Positions 37,601 to 46,296 of a DNA stretch of 64,000 nt are shown here, piece after piece. Position numbers and translations under genes: made by a program. Each line of letters begins with the position of its first letter. The first letter of the stretch is position 1. Source of the stretch: Candidatus Obscuribacterales bacterium (GTDB lineage Bacteria; Cyanobacteriota; Vampirovibrionia; Obscuribacterales; Obscuribacteraceae); assembly GCA_019746975.1 (NCBI GenBank), contig JAIERK010000020.1, positions 1-64,000 on the forward strand, written 5' to 3'. The notes beneath the pieces are model-generated. The model saw only the letters and a list, made by a program, of their open reading frames with translations. It searched no databases and was not told the DNA's origin.

Positions 37601-38413
37601 AAGGCTCAGAAAGCCGATGGACTCGCCGAGATAAAGCAGGGTGAAGACTTGCGGAAGCAGGGTAAGGACGAAATTGCCCTCGGTAAAAAACAGAAGGAAG
37701 AAGGAGGGCGCGATATTGCAGACGGTGGCAAGCTCAAGAAAACCGGACAGCAAGAAGTTGCTGACGGGACCAACCTGAAAAAGGATGGTCGTGCAGAGAT
37801 TGCCGATGGACAGTCGGTCAAGAAGTGTGGTCTTGAGGAGATCAAAGAAGGCAACACCCTCAAGAAGGATGGTCAAGCCGAAGTCACCAGAGGCGATGCG
37901 CTGAAGCTTCAGGGTAAAGATGAGATAGCGCAGGGAAAGGTGCTTCGGCAGGACGGGCAGAAGGAGAGCGCCGATGGTCAGAGCCTTAAAAAAGAAGGTG
38001 CAACGGAGATCGCGGATGGCGGTGCTCTGAAGCAAGAGGGGCTGAGTGAAATCGCCGGTGGTACCAATCTCAAAGCCGAGGGCGAGAAGCAGATAGGTGA
38101 GAACATGATCTCCAAAGTCGCAGGTGAGCACCTGGTTACGGAAGGGCAAGCCGAGCTAACCTCAGCCGAAAAAGAGCGCAACGATGCCCTGGCCAGACGG
38201 AAAGAAGGTGAAGACCTGAAGCAACTCGGGAAAGAATTGGTCGATACAGGTACTGCGCAGAAAGCGCTCGGAACGCTGCAAGTACGTCTTGGACGACAAC
38301 TCCAACGAGGATATTGTCACTTGCCTCCACCTTCCAGATGTTTTGAACCAGGGAAGCAAGGTCGTTACATGCCGGCCAATCCTCATCCTCTCCTGATTCG
38401 TCAGGCTGCATAA
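34601..38413 (+). CDS. Giant xxx(I/V/L)xxG glycine-heptad protein
   Basis: 1,270 residues from ATG 34601, which has a perfect AGGAGG seven bases upstream; an in-frame ATG at 34553 has none. Residues about 103-560 are some 65 consecutive heptads of the form K(I/V)xxG(D/E/N)x, for example KIASGED-KVKRGDS. Residues 560-710 are a charged Lys/Glu coiled-coil-like stretch. Residues 710-1180 are about 33 units of 14 residues, each two heptads, such as LKKDGxAEIADGxx. This matches the xxxLxxG heptad pattern seen in YhgE/Pip-type and other repeat proteins, but here it fills nearly the whole chain, with no signal peptide or membrane helix. A long fibrous or filament-forming rod is the likeliest structure; the function is unknown. 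The last 45 residues leave the heptad pattern. Confidence 0.88.
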   Translation: MTVQNFEQGNSSQDNNQIQRLDFNSSDKSFNNEFHAMKQRSDDKDSSLKDFGPQIQLFDNITNLPTDKTTSSERNPESAMHRQLEPWRLDDRFGARLERLGHHNIKQGDRKIKLGNLKNAEGDAIVMDSNEKLKTADGKVDSAVKKIQQGNEVVRTSVNGIQEGQKKITDADAKIASGQHKVTTGDAKIIGGQTKVVQGDGKIESGGKKVQQGDAKVAGGEEKVAAASKLIAQGEVKVARGDKKIESGNEKVKAGDTKIASGEDKVKRGDSKITIGNENIKRGEAKIKGGRDKLASGDQHVKNGTDKVERGDKKVASGQAKVKQGDTMIAGGEQKAARGDAIIKSGDDKINRGDKMIKSGEDKVTRGDQKIASGKDKELRGNEKVKSGEAKIATGEQRVKSGETKIVKGDEKIHSGQNKVQLGDDKIASGDRKVALGDSKIASGDSKIARGNQKIVSGHDKINRGDQKIASGEAKIKQGDQRIAAGADKNKRGDEKIASGNDKIARGDTKIAAGEQKVRAGDLKVAAGTEKIKQGDLRIKSGEGKVASGDKKIADGTAIEQTGLNNLKEAQEKNKKADGLELDSKRNTTEGQGKIAQGESNIKSGAEKVKNGNEQLEAGEKKEKDAEQKRKQAEKLKEQAKLEGAGGDELIKNGERLKELAGCNEELQKQAEKEIKLGQEKKQLEQELKQKAEERSKAADVDAKKALELKQAGTKTIAEGKSQTALGQKQVTDGKAQVNLGTQQLADSRNLRQEATKQATLGECQLTEGRALKQAGSIEKAKGQTEVADGQKVKTDGQKEVADGTRVRTEGNQEIASGRALKAEGQKEVRDGRNLKEEAKCDTAEGQKLKEQGKQEVLDGKKLKQVGTCEVADGEQLKKDGEEEKKQGTQLKNEGVNEAKEGRTLKESGRKEIADGDALKQQGRQELVEGENLKTQGKCEIDEGQTLKKQGKQDGIEGEQLKKDGFAEIADGKALKKTGQAEVASGTPIKKEGLAEVARGKAQKADGLAEIKQGEDLRKQGKDEIALGKKQKEEGGRDIADGGKLKKTGQQEVADGTNLKKDGRAEIADGQSVKKCGLEEIKEGNTLKKDGQAEVTRGDALKLQGKDEIAQGKVLRQDGQKESADGQSLKKEGATEIADGGALKQEGLSEIAGGTNLKAEGEKQIGENMISKVAGEHLVTEGQAELTSAEKERNDALARRKEGEDLKQLGKELVDTGTAQKALGTLQVRLGRQLQRGYCHLPPPSRCFEPGKQGRYMPANPHPLLIRQAA

Positions 38414-38531
38414 CGTGCACCGAGAATGCGGCGAGCTTTAAATTAGCCGCCGCACGCTCGGTTGATACGATAGGACGCGGTCGAATGGAAGCCTGTTGCA
38501 CGAAAGATCAAAGAGTCAGAAGGGTAGAGTT

Positions 38532-39572
38532 ATGAATCAAAATTTAACGCACGCTAAAAGCGTTTGCCAGTTGTTCGATCTGGTGGTTGCCACCGTTTCT
38601 GGTCCTATGAATCAACGCTTGTCGGAGACCGGTCAAACTTCCGGAAGTCAGTTCATCGCTGTCGACCAGTTCGCGAGCGATATCTTACACATTGCCACGG
38701 CCGTCTACGCTACTGGTGGCATGACGTCGAGTCAATGTGCTTTTTTCTCCGAGTTATACGACCACGCCGCGCGAAGAGATGTTGCTACAAGGGTGGATGA
38801 GTTTCAATCCTGGTGCGCCGGTTTGGCAAACTCCAATCAGCTATATTGCGAGCCGCCGACAGCATCGCTCAATCTCCTCCGCGGATACGATGCTGTCAAT
38901 CGAACCATGATCGCCAGGATGTACAAAGAGCTCGTCATGAAAATTGTGACTGTTGTTTTAACCCAGGTAACCGCCCCTTGTTCCCGAGAAATAGCGCTCG
39001 TCCAGGATTTCGATAACTTTTGGACAGAGGTTGTGATGGCAACCAGGTCTCCGCAAAGATGCCTTCAGCCTGCGAGCATTGTGCTGATTTCAGAATTAAA
39101 CAAAGCTGTCGCTGAATTCGTGATTCCTGCGCGCGAAGTGATAAATTCTGTGGCTCAGCTATCACAGATAGAAGGATTAGGCGATACGGAAGGCTTTATC
39201 AGGAAGACGTTTACGAATTACTGTGCCCAAGCAGTGCTAGTTGATTCTGTAGTTGATGAGAGAGAGCTTGAGCTTTTTCACGATCTGGCTCCAACGCTAA
39301 TGTATTTCGGTTCGAACGGAAGTCTGGAAAGTCTCAGACAGATGTTTCAAGGGGCCTCGAAAAACATTATGCCGAATGAGGTTCCTCTACTGGTAAGTAT
39401 TCTCGATATCTTCGATAGCTCGATGAACACCAATTATGGTGGCAGTGCCAGATCCCTTTACGTGAAGCTGGCGAAGACTGCGTTTAGCGCCGATATGAAT
39501 GTGTGTCGGGAAGAGACACAATGGTTGGGCCAATTCCAGCAGACGCTATATCCGTTAGCGTCTGCTTGCTAA
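38532..39572 (+). CDS. Helical protein with TerB-like repeats
   Basis: About 346 residues, soluble and mostly helical. The ATG at 38532 is preferred for its AAGGG about eight bases upstream; a start at 38496 lacks one. Three segments resemble the TerB/DjlA helix-acidic-loop-helix pattern: AVYATGGMTSSQCAFFSEL (about 60), VLVDSVVDERELELFHDL (about 235) and AFSADMNVCREETQWLGQF (about 320). TerB-like domains are found in stress and tellurite-resistance proteins and may bind metal, but the assignment here is by eye only. It begins 118 bases after the glycine-heptad gene on the same strand and could share its transcript. Confidence 0.7.
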   Translation: MNQNLTHAKSVCQLFDLVVATVSGPMNQRLSETGQTSGSQFIAVDQFASDILHIATAVYATGGMTSSQCAFFSELYDHAARRDVATRVDEFQSWCAGLANSNQLYCEPPTASLNLLRGYDAVNRTMIARMYKELVMKIVTVVLTQVTAPCSREIALVQDFDNFWTEVVMATRSPQRCLQPASIVLISELNKAVAEFVIPAREVINSVAQLSQIEGLGDTEGFIRKTFTNYCAQAVLVDSVVDERELELFHDLAPTLMYFGSNGSLESLRQMFQGASKNIMPNEVPLLVSILDIFDSSMNTNYGGSARSLYVKLAKTAFSADMNVCREETQWLGQFQQTLYPLASAC

Positions 39573-40168
39573 AGCGTGTATAAATCTTGCCACTCTGCGG
39601 CTGACGATTTTTCAGGAGTTCGTAAGTCTTCGCGAGTTCGGAATTGACATCGTCGATCAACGGAGAATCAGGAAAGTTCTTTTTGAGAAAGCTCAAGCAT
39701 TCTTTTTTGTATTTTATAGCTGTTGTGATATCACCGTTCTGCACATATAGATTCGCCAAGCCTGCAACCACACCACGGACACGCACAACGGAACTGCCAG
39801 AGCTGCTGCAACGAAAACAACTTTGGTAAATCCGATGGCTTTGCGACTATCAGCAACAGCTGCATGCTGGATTGGTGTATCTGGTTTTGCTCGTTCCAAA
39901 CTTTGCTCGAGCGACTCTCCGTCGATGAACTCCATGCAGAGGAACGGCGATTCTTCAGTCAATCCTAAGTCATAGATTTTTGCTATGCCAGGGTGATTCA
40001 ATTTGCTCGCCAGGCGCGCTTCTTGTTGAAAGCGGATCAGGTCTCGGTCTTCTTTTGCGATCAGGAATTTCAAGGGACGGTAGTGTCCAAGTAGGAATCC
40101 TTCGCCTTGTAGACGGCACCTTTGCAGCCAGACCCCAATAGCTCGATGATTTGAAACCTATTTATCAA
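39484..40168 (-). pseudogene. Decayed Ser/Thr kinase-TPR gene
   Basis: Reading the minus strand from about 40168, the glycine loop (ELLGSGCKGAVYKAKD) is followed by a frame change near 40074. The reading then continues as LKFLIAKEDRDLIRFQQEA and MEFIDGESLEQSL. The kinase then breaks off: the HRD loop, DFG and the whole C lobe are missing. The reading jumps directly to a membrane helix (VVFVAAALAVPLCVSVVWL). A second frame change near 39780 leads into a TPR remnant (GLANLYVQNGDITTAIKYKK). Its end overlaps the 3' end of the plus-strand TerB-like gene. It cannot encode an active kinase. Confidence 0.88.
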
Positions 40169-40381
40169 TATAGAGTTCCTGGGGGCAATTTATTGCATTC
40201 GGCGAGGTCTCTTATCTCTTCGTTCATGCCTTCATTCGATACCCTGCATTCCAGCTTTATACCAACGAGACGAAAAGCCTTTCATTTTTATGATCAGCTG
40301 CCGATCTTATGATGTCAAATGCTCGCGTGCGAAAGACTGCTTTAGAGTGCCTGGCAAAGTATTGCGGAAAATGGTAGTTTG

Positions 40382-40408
40382 TTGACTGACGGGTCAGTAA
40401 ATTAATAT
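40382..40408 (+). promoter_or_regulatory. Promoter/operator of the tetR-RND operon
   Basis: ACTGAC-GG-GTCAGT at 40385-40398 is a perfect inverted repeat overlapping a TTGACT hexamer (40382) and lying just before TAATAT (40403). It is 24 bases upstream of the TetR gene. The position and symmetry fit a dimeric TetR repressor site that blocks RNA polymerase. Confidence 0.6.
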
Positions 40409-40421
40409 CAACAGAATCTAA

Positions 40422-41099
40422 GTGAGGCGGACCTTGACCAACACACTTAAGCGCGGACCGGGAAGACCTCGCAATCTTGGGCTAACGAGCCAAAGATGCG
40501 AGGAGATTCTTACCGTTGCTACCGAATCGTTCGCGAGTAAAGGCTTTGCTAGCACCGATGTACAGGAGATAGCCGATCGTCTCGGTATAGCAAAAGGTAC
40601 TGTCTACCATTATTTCCCCAGTAAAGAGCAACTCTTTTTGGCTGCAGTAGATCGCGGAATGGCAGCGTTGAGCCTAGAAATCAATGGATCGATCATTGCT
40701 GGAGAAGACCCAGTCATGCAAATCGCCAGAGCGATTCGTGCGTTTCTCAAGTTTTTCGACCAGAATCCTCAGATGATTGAGCTGATTGTGCAAGAGCGTG
40801 CCGAATTTCGGGATCGCAAAAAGCCGACTTACTTAGAACACAGGGAGCGCAACATTCGACCCTGGCATGAGCTGTTTCGGTCGCTTTCATCCAGCGGTCG
40901 ATTTCGCGAGATAAATGAGGATGAGGTAACGCAGACAATTTCCAATCTTCTGTATGGCTCGATCTTCACTACGTATTTTGCAAGGCATGGTCAGACTTTC
41001 GAGTCGCTTGCCTCGCAAGTTTTGGCTCTCGTTTTTGCGGGAATCATGAGCGATTCTGAGCGGCCGAACTTGCATCGCTATCTGGACTTTGAGGCCTGA
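40422..41099 (+). CDS. TetR/AcrR-family transcriptional repressor
   Basis: 225 residues from GTG 40422, or 221 from TTG 40434, which has GAGG upstream and is equally plausible. The N-terminal helix-turn-helix is typical (EILTVATESFASKGFASTDV, IADRLGIAKGTVYHYFPSKE). The all-helical C-terminal part is a ligand-binding and dimer domain, as in AcrR-type regulators. It heads the unit with the membrane fusion and RND genes and is preceded by a palindrome, so it probably represses its own operon until an efflux substrate binds. Confidence 0.94.
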   Translation: MRRTLTNTLKRGPGRPRNLGLTSQRCEEILTVATESFASKGFASTDVQEIADRLGIAKGTVYHYFPSKEQLFLAAVDRGMAALSLEINGSIIAGEDPVMQIARAIRAFLKFFDQNPQMIELIVQERAEFRDRKKPTYLEHRERNIRPWHELFRSLSSSGRFREINEDEVTQTISNLLYGSIFTTYFARHGQTFESLASQVLALVFAGIMSDSERPNLHRYLDFEA

Positions 41100-41148
41100 A
41101 CCAATGCTCGTTTTTGATTCAATTTGAAACCACGATTCAGAGGAAACC

Positions 41149-42576
41149 ATGCGACAGCTGACCCCCAGGAAAGATAATACAAACACATTGGACGATTCCA
41201 ACTCGGACGGTGCGAGGAGTAGAATGGTCTCGTTCGGAAAAGCGAATTGGAAGGTCTTGTTGCTTGTTACGACCATTGTTGTCGTCGTCCTTCTCGGGAT
41301 TCGCATATTTCAAAATTTTTCGAAACCGATCAAGGATGATGGCGACCAGGCCGTGCTCACCGTAGCAGTTGAGCCGATCGTGATGAAGCCTGTGCATCGG
41401 ACGTTGAAGCTCTCCGGTACCGTCTGGGCCTGGGACCCGCTCACCATAGGCGCTGAAGTCGGTGGGCTCAGAATTGAGTCGGTCACAATCGAAGAAGGCG
41501 ACAACGTCCAGAAAGGCGAAGTCCTCGCTAGACTCAACTCGTCCGTTATCAATGCGCAACTCCTCAGAGAAAAAGCGCGACTAAAGCGAGCTTTGATCAA
41601 TCTTGATAAAACCAAACAGCCCAATCGTCCGATGGATATCAACCGCATCAAAGCGATTGTGGCACAGGCATCGGCCGTGGTATCACAAGAGGAGGCCAAC
41701 GTCGTAAGAGCAAAGGCCAATCTTCGTAACGCTAGGCTCAGTACGGTTCGATATCGGGCGCTAAGGAAGGAAGGCGCTGTCTCCACTGAAGACCTTGATA
41801 ATAGGGAGACGCAAGAGGCGACGGCTGATGCCGATCATCGCAACGCTCTGGAGCGCCTGGAAGCGGCTCTGTTTGCGAAAACTCAAGCAACGGAAAACCT
41901 GAAGCTAGCACTCGAAGGTGGCATGAAGCAGGACATTGATATGGCCCATGCTGATATCGCCGAGACACAAGCGAGCGTTAAGCAACTGGAGGCGCAGCTC
42001 GCCCAAACGGTGATTCGGGCGCCGGCTAGTGGCTTGATCACGAAAAGGCTTGCGCATATTGGTGATGTCACAGCGGCCAACGAAGATCTCTTTCACATGG
42101 TGCGTGACAATCGCTTTGAAATACGGGCACAGGTGCCGGAACAAGACCTTCGCAGTCTGAGCCGTGGGCAACAGGTCAAGTTCGAGGGCGCCGGTTGCGA
42201 CAATCTCTTGGGCAAGATCCGCGAAATTAGTCCGCTTGTCGACGCGAACACCAGGCTCGCGACTGTACGGGTTGATATCATATATGATGCCAGAAGCGGT
42301 GTGAGACCAGGGATGTTTGTGAGTGGTCTCGTCGATCTCGGTGAAGTTACGGCACTTGTCGTGCCTTCAATATCGGTGATTGATAAGGACGGACGCAAGA
42401 TAGCCTATGTGCTCGATAAGGACAGAGCCTTTTCCCGAGAGTTAAAGCTAGGAGAACGAGCCGGCAACTTCATTGAAGTGACGGAAGGACTTCGACCCGG
42501 TGAGGAAGTCGTCACTACAGGCAGTGGCTTCCTGAAAGATGGCGACATTGTCCGGCTGGAGAAGAAGGGGCAATGA
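41149..42576 (+). CDS. RND efflux membrane fusion protein (HlyD/AcrA family)
   Basis: 475 residues. An N-terminal membrane anchor (about 34-52) is followed by the half-lipoyl (IEEGDNVQKGEVLARL), a long alpha-hairpin (about 140-275), the second half-lipoyl (IRAPASGLITKRLAHIGD), and beta-barrel and membrane-proximal domains. It would bridge the inner-membrane RND pump to an outer-membrane channel; no TolC-like gene is present in the window. The ATG at 41149 has GAGG upstream, and the stop overlaps the start of the pump gene by four bases (ATGA), showing translational coupling. Confidence 0.95.
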   Translation: MRQLTPRKDNTNTLDDSNSDGARSRMVSFGKANWKVLLLVTTIVVVVLLGIRIFQNFSKPIKDDGDQAVLTVAVEPIVMKPVHRTLKLSGTVWAWDPLTIGAEVGGLRIESVTIEEGDNVQKGEVLARLNSSVINAQLLREKARLKRALINLDKTKQPNRPMDINRIKAIVAQASAVVSQEEANVVRAKANLRNARLSTVRYRALRKEGAVSTEDLDNRETQEATADADHRNALERLEAALFAKTQATENLKLALEGGMKQDIDMAHADIAETQASVKQLEAQLAQTVIRAPASGLITKRLAHIGDVTAANEDLFHMVRDNRFEIRAQVPEQDLRSLSRGQQVKFEGAGCDNLLGKIREISPLVDANTRLATVRVDIIYDARSGVRPGMFVSGLVDLGEVTALVVPSISVIDKDGRKIAYVLDKDRAFSRELKLGERAGNFIEVTEGLRPGEEVVTTGSGFLKDGDIVRLEKKGQ

Positions 42577-45500
42577 ATCTAAGGTACATCTCGGCCTGGT
42601 CTATAAAAAATCCTGTTCCAGTTCTCGTCCTTTTTCTGGCGATGACTGTAGCCGGTATCGCCTGTTTTTTCCAACTCGGTATCGACGAGTCTCCAAACAT
42701 CGACATTCCAATTGTTTCAATCACCGTCAATCAGGTTGGTGCTGCACCACCGGAATTGGAATCGCAAGTGACCCGGAAAATCGAAGATGCGGTCGCTGGA
42801 ATAGGCAATGTCAAACACATTGTCTCCAAGGTCAACGAAGGCGTATCTGCGACGACAATTGAATTCGAACTGGAGACCAACGCTGACCGCGCAGTCAATG
42901 ATGTTCGAAATGAGGTCGCCAAGATCCGAACCCAACTTCCTCCCGGAATCGACGAGCCGATCGTTCAGCGGCTTGATTTCGTCGGTGGTCCGTTCGTCAC
43001 ATATTCGGTCTCGTCTGACAAGCGCACCGTGGAAGAGTTGAGCTGGATCACTGACAATGAGATCTCACGTGCTTTGCTCGGTATCAAAGGTGTGGGTCAG
43101 GTCGAGCGCGCCGGCGGAGTCGATCGCGAGATTCGCGTCAACCTCAATCCGGCACGGCTGGAGTCTCTTGGAATAACAGCCGACATGGTCAGTCTGCAGG
43201 TTCGAGGTGTCAACACCAATCTGCCTGGTGGACGAGGGGAAATAGGTTCTCAGGAAGAGTCCGTGCGAACGCTCGGTAGTGCGCCATCTGCTGAAAAGCT
43301 GGCTGCAACCAGGATTGCACTTGCAGGAGATCGCTGGGCTCGTCTCGATACCCTGGGCACCATCGAAGACGCGTCATCCGATCAGCGCCAGATGGCGATG
43401 ATCGACAATAAGCCGGTAGTCGCCTTTTCGATAGTTCGAAGCAGCGGCGCCAACATGGTCAATGTCGAGGAAGCGGTCGACAAAAAGTTGGAGTTGCTCG
43501 AAAAGACCCTTCCACCCGATCTCAAAATCAAAAAAATTAGAAGCCAGACAATCTTCGTTCACCACTCTTACCATGCCGCTCTCGATTCGCTACTCATTGG
43601 CGGTGGTCTGGCTGTGTTTGTGGTTTGGCTCTTCCTTAAGGACTGGCGTTCTGCCGTAATCTCTTCTCTAGCCATGCCGCTTTCATTGATACCGACGTTC
43701 GCCGTCATGAAGATCGCCGGCTTCACGATGAACAACATGTCTCTCCTGGGCCTGGCTCTCGTAATCGGAGTATTGGTGGACGATGCCATCGTAGAAATTG
43801 AGAACATCGTCCGACATATGAGTATGGGTAAGTCCCCGTTTCAAGCTTCTTTCGACGCGGCAGACGAGATCGGACTGGCCGTGGTCGCTACGACGATGAC
43901 TATTATCGTCGTGTTTGTCCCGGTCGCATTTATGGGAGGCATCCCGGGCAAATTCCTTTGCCAGTTTGGTTTTACAGTGGCAGCAGCGGTCTTCTTCTCT
44001 CTTGTGGTGGCGCGGATGCTGACACCGCTCATGGCCGCCTATCTACTCGTACCAATCAAAGAGTCGCATGGCAACAAGGTCATGCTCAATTTGTACGATC
44101 GACTTTTGAATTGGTCTCTAAAGAATCGATTCAAAACAGTGGCCGTCGGAACCCTATTCTTCATTGTCAGCATTGCACTGTTTCGCATGATGCCGACCTC
44201 TGTTATAGGCAATGTCGATCGTGGCGAAAGTATTATCAGCGTCGAAATGCCACCAGGAACACAACTTCCTGCAACAAGAATTGCTGTTTCTAAACTCACG
44301 GAGGTGCTGTTGAAAGACCCCGATGTTGCCTCTGTTTTTGCTCAGATTGGTGCGGGAACTGCAGCTAATCGTCGGAGCGCCGCTATTGCCGGAGAAGTGC
44401 ACAAAGGGACCATCTATGTATCACTAAAACCGCGAGACAAACGCAAAATTTCTCAGCAGGAGTTCGAGGAAACCATAAGAGCAAAGCTCAACGCGGTTGC
44501 TGGTCCCAGGCTGAGCTTCGAGGCTCGTGGCGGGATCACCGGAAAGTTGAAGCTTACCCTGGCCGGCAACGATACGCAGGCCCTGAGACGCTTTTCCGAG
44601 AAAATCTGTGATGAAATGAGGAGCATTCCAGGAATCAACGACATTGTCTCTACGGCTGCTCTGGAGCGCCCGGAGATTCAAGTCTACCCTAACTTCGAGA
44701 GAGCCGCGGAGCAAGGAATTTCTGTTGAGACTATTGCTCGCACGGCTTTGATTGCGACCCTGGGCGATATCGATCGGAATCTACCCAAGTTCAACTTGCC
44801 GGAGCGACAGATCAATATCCGAGTGCAAATCGATCCAGTTCATCGAGAGGACATTCATACTGTTAGAAATCTCAGAGTAGTCTCCAACGATGGTTCGCTC
44901 GTACCGCTCTCGACCGTCGCCGAAATTCGATTTGCATCAGGTGAGGCTCAAATCGACAGGTACGATCGTTATCGGCAAGTCACGATTGATGCCAGTCTTG
45001 CCAACGGGCTTCCTTTAGGCGAAGCCTTGAAAAAGGTGCAGAGCCTTCCTGCCTGGAAAGAGATGCCGAAAGCAGTGCGAAGCATTCCGGTCGGCGATGT
45101 CGAAATTCAGCGCGATATTTTCTCTGGGTTTGCCTGGGCTCTCACAGTCGGAGTGTTGCTGATTTACGCCGTTTTAGTGCTTCTATTCGGAAGCTTTTTG
45201 CATCCGCTGACAATCATGATGTCGCTGCCGCTGGCTCTTGGCGGAGCGCTGATCGCTCTGTGTATTACTGGTGATTCGCTCGGGTTTTATGCGCTCATCG
45301 GCATCGTCATGCTTATGGGTCTTGTCACGAAGAACGCTATTCTTCTTGTTGAATATTGTTTGATGGCGCAACACAGCGGGAAGAGTCGCTGGCACGCGAT
45401 CATGGAAGCGGGTGAAGCGAGGATGCGACCAATCCTGATGACGACAGTTGCGATGGTCGCCGGTATGCTTCCTATCGCAGTCCGGATTGGTGCGGGTTCA

Positions 45501-45743
45501 GAAGCTCGAGCGCCAATGGCGATTGCCGTGATAGGCGGACTGGTTACATCGACTTTGTTGACACTGATTGTGATACCGGTTGTATTTACTTACATTGACG
45601 ATCTGCAAGGCTTGTTACGAAAGGTATTCGTGCATCTCAACCTCAACAGCTCCGAAGGTCTGGACGAAAGCGCCATTCAGGACCGCGATGAAGCAGTGGC
45701 CAGTCGACAGGCTGACAACGTTGGTTCGTCGCTGCCGAAATGA
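42573..45743 (+). CDS. RND multidrug efflux pump (AcrB/HAE1 type)
   Basis: A 1,056-residue proton-driven inner-membrane transporter, full length for the family. It has twelve membrane segments with two large periplasmic loops. The duplicated halves each start with a conserved helix (SIKNPVPVLVLFLAMTVAGI; FSGFAWALTVGVLLIYAVL). The TM4 proton-relay motif GVLVDDAIVEIEN near residues 400-412 keeps both aspartates. Late in the chain, LMGLVTKNAILLVEY and RMRPILMTTVAMVAGMLP are standard RND segments. It acts with the fusion protein encoded just before it. The substrate is unknown. Confidence 0.96.
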   Translation: MNLRYISAWSIKNPVPVLVLFLAMTVAGIACFFQLGIDESPNIDIPIVSITVNQVGAAPPELESQVTRKIEDAVAGIGNVKHIVSKVNEGVSATTIEFELETNADRAVNDVRNEVAKIRTQLPPGIDEPIVQRLDFVGGPFVTYSVSSDKRTVEELSWITDNEISRALLGIKGVGQVERAGGVDREIRVNLNPARLESLGITADMVSLQVRGVNTNLPGGRGEIGSQEESVRTLGSAPSAEKLAATRIALAGDRWARLDTLGTIEDASSDQRQMAMIDNKPVVAFSIVRSSGANMVNVEEAVDKKLELLEKTLPPDLKIKKIRSQTIFVHHSYHAALDSLLIGGGLAVFVVWLFLKDWRSAVISSLAMPLSLIPTFAVMKIAGFTMNNMSLLGLALVIGVLVDDAIVEIENIVRHMSMGKSPFQASFDAADEIGLAVVATTMTIIVVFVPVAFMGGIPGKFLCQFGFTVAAAVFFSLVVARMLTPLMAAYLLVPIKESHGNKVMLNLYDRLLNWSLKNRFKTVAVGTLFFIVSIALFRMMPTSVIGNVDRGESIISVEMPPGTQLPATRIAVSKLTEVLLKDPDVASVFAQIGAGTAANRRSAAIAGEVHKGTIYVSLKPRDKRKISQQEFEETIRAKLNAVAGPRLSFEARGGITGKLKLTLAGNDTQALRRFSEKICDEMRSIPGINDIVSTAALERPEIQVYPNFERAAEQGISVETIARTALIATLGDIDRNLPKFNLPERQINIRVQIDPVHREDIHTVRNLRVVSNDGSLVPLSTVAEIRFASGEAQIDRYDRYRQVTIDASLANGLPLGEALKKVQSLPAWKEMPKAVRSIPVGDVEIQRDIFSGFAWALTVGVLLIYAVLVLLFGSFLHPLTIMMSLPLALGGALIALCITGDSLGFYALIGIVMLMGLVTKNAILLVEYCLMAQHSGKSRWHAIMEAGEARMRPILMTTVAMVAGMLPIAVRIGAGSEARAPMAIAVIGGLVTSTLLTLIVIPVVFTYIDDLQGLLRKVFVHLNLNSSEGLDESAIQDRDEAVASRQADNVGSSLPK

Positions 45744-45763
45744 AATAGCTTGATTGGTTTTGT

Positions 45764-46296
45764 TTAGATTCGCACGGTAACGTCAGGTCGAGCTGCTTTG
45801 AATTGTTTGATGGCATTGTTTTAGACAGAGCGGACTGTGCTTTGGTCTGAAAAGTGTACTCGCCAACTTTTCGAAGAATCTACCTCCGGCCCTCATCGAC
45901 AAGCTTTGAAGTCTGGGAAGACTGCCCTGAAATAGTCTTAAGGTCTCATCTGTCAAACCGATTACGCCATCGAGATTTAGCTCTGTTAATTGCGCAAGAG
46001 CGGAAATCTCCTTCTGTGATTGCTGGCTGAGATAGGTATTCGACACGCTCAGCGTCGCGAGCTGCTTGCAATTCTTCAGCGTCGCGAGTTTCGATCCTGA
46101 TAGGTATTTTTGATAATCAAGGCGCAGGGCTGCGAGTTTTTGCATTTTTCCGATTGCGTCAAAACCTGATTGATCGATTGTAAGAGCGTCCAGATCCAGC
46201 GACTCAATGTTGAGATTCGAAAATTCATTTATGCCTGCTCCTTTTATTTCGGTGGCTACTAGATGCACGTGGTTTATTTCTTGAAGTCGTTCAAGA
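45764..46296 (-). pseudogene. Severed LRR ectodomain of the adjacent kinase
   Basis: The reading frame LERLQEINHVHLVATEIKGAG is shifted by one base from the kinase frame, which ends in LNDFKK and a stop at 46274. It aligns by eye with the intact STPK-LRR at 52163 (ATERNINELKLQAPNLTGSG). It continues as six or so leucine-rich repeats with the xLxxLxLxxTxI pattern. Near 45825-45850 a second shift is needed to reach NAIKQFKAARPDVTVRI and the stop at 45764, which matches the end of the paralogue (CINELSKRLPGCDIVVF). A GTG-initiated frame (45783-46268) could be made separately, but without a signal peptide it would stay cytoplasmic. Confidence 0.8.

Noticed and set aside
37355-38149. A 264-codon minus-strand frame opposite the second repeat block
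   Set aside because: Same cause as above: antisense of the 14-residue repeat.
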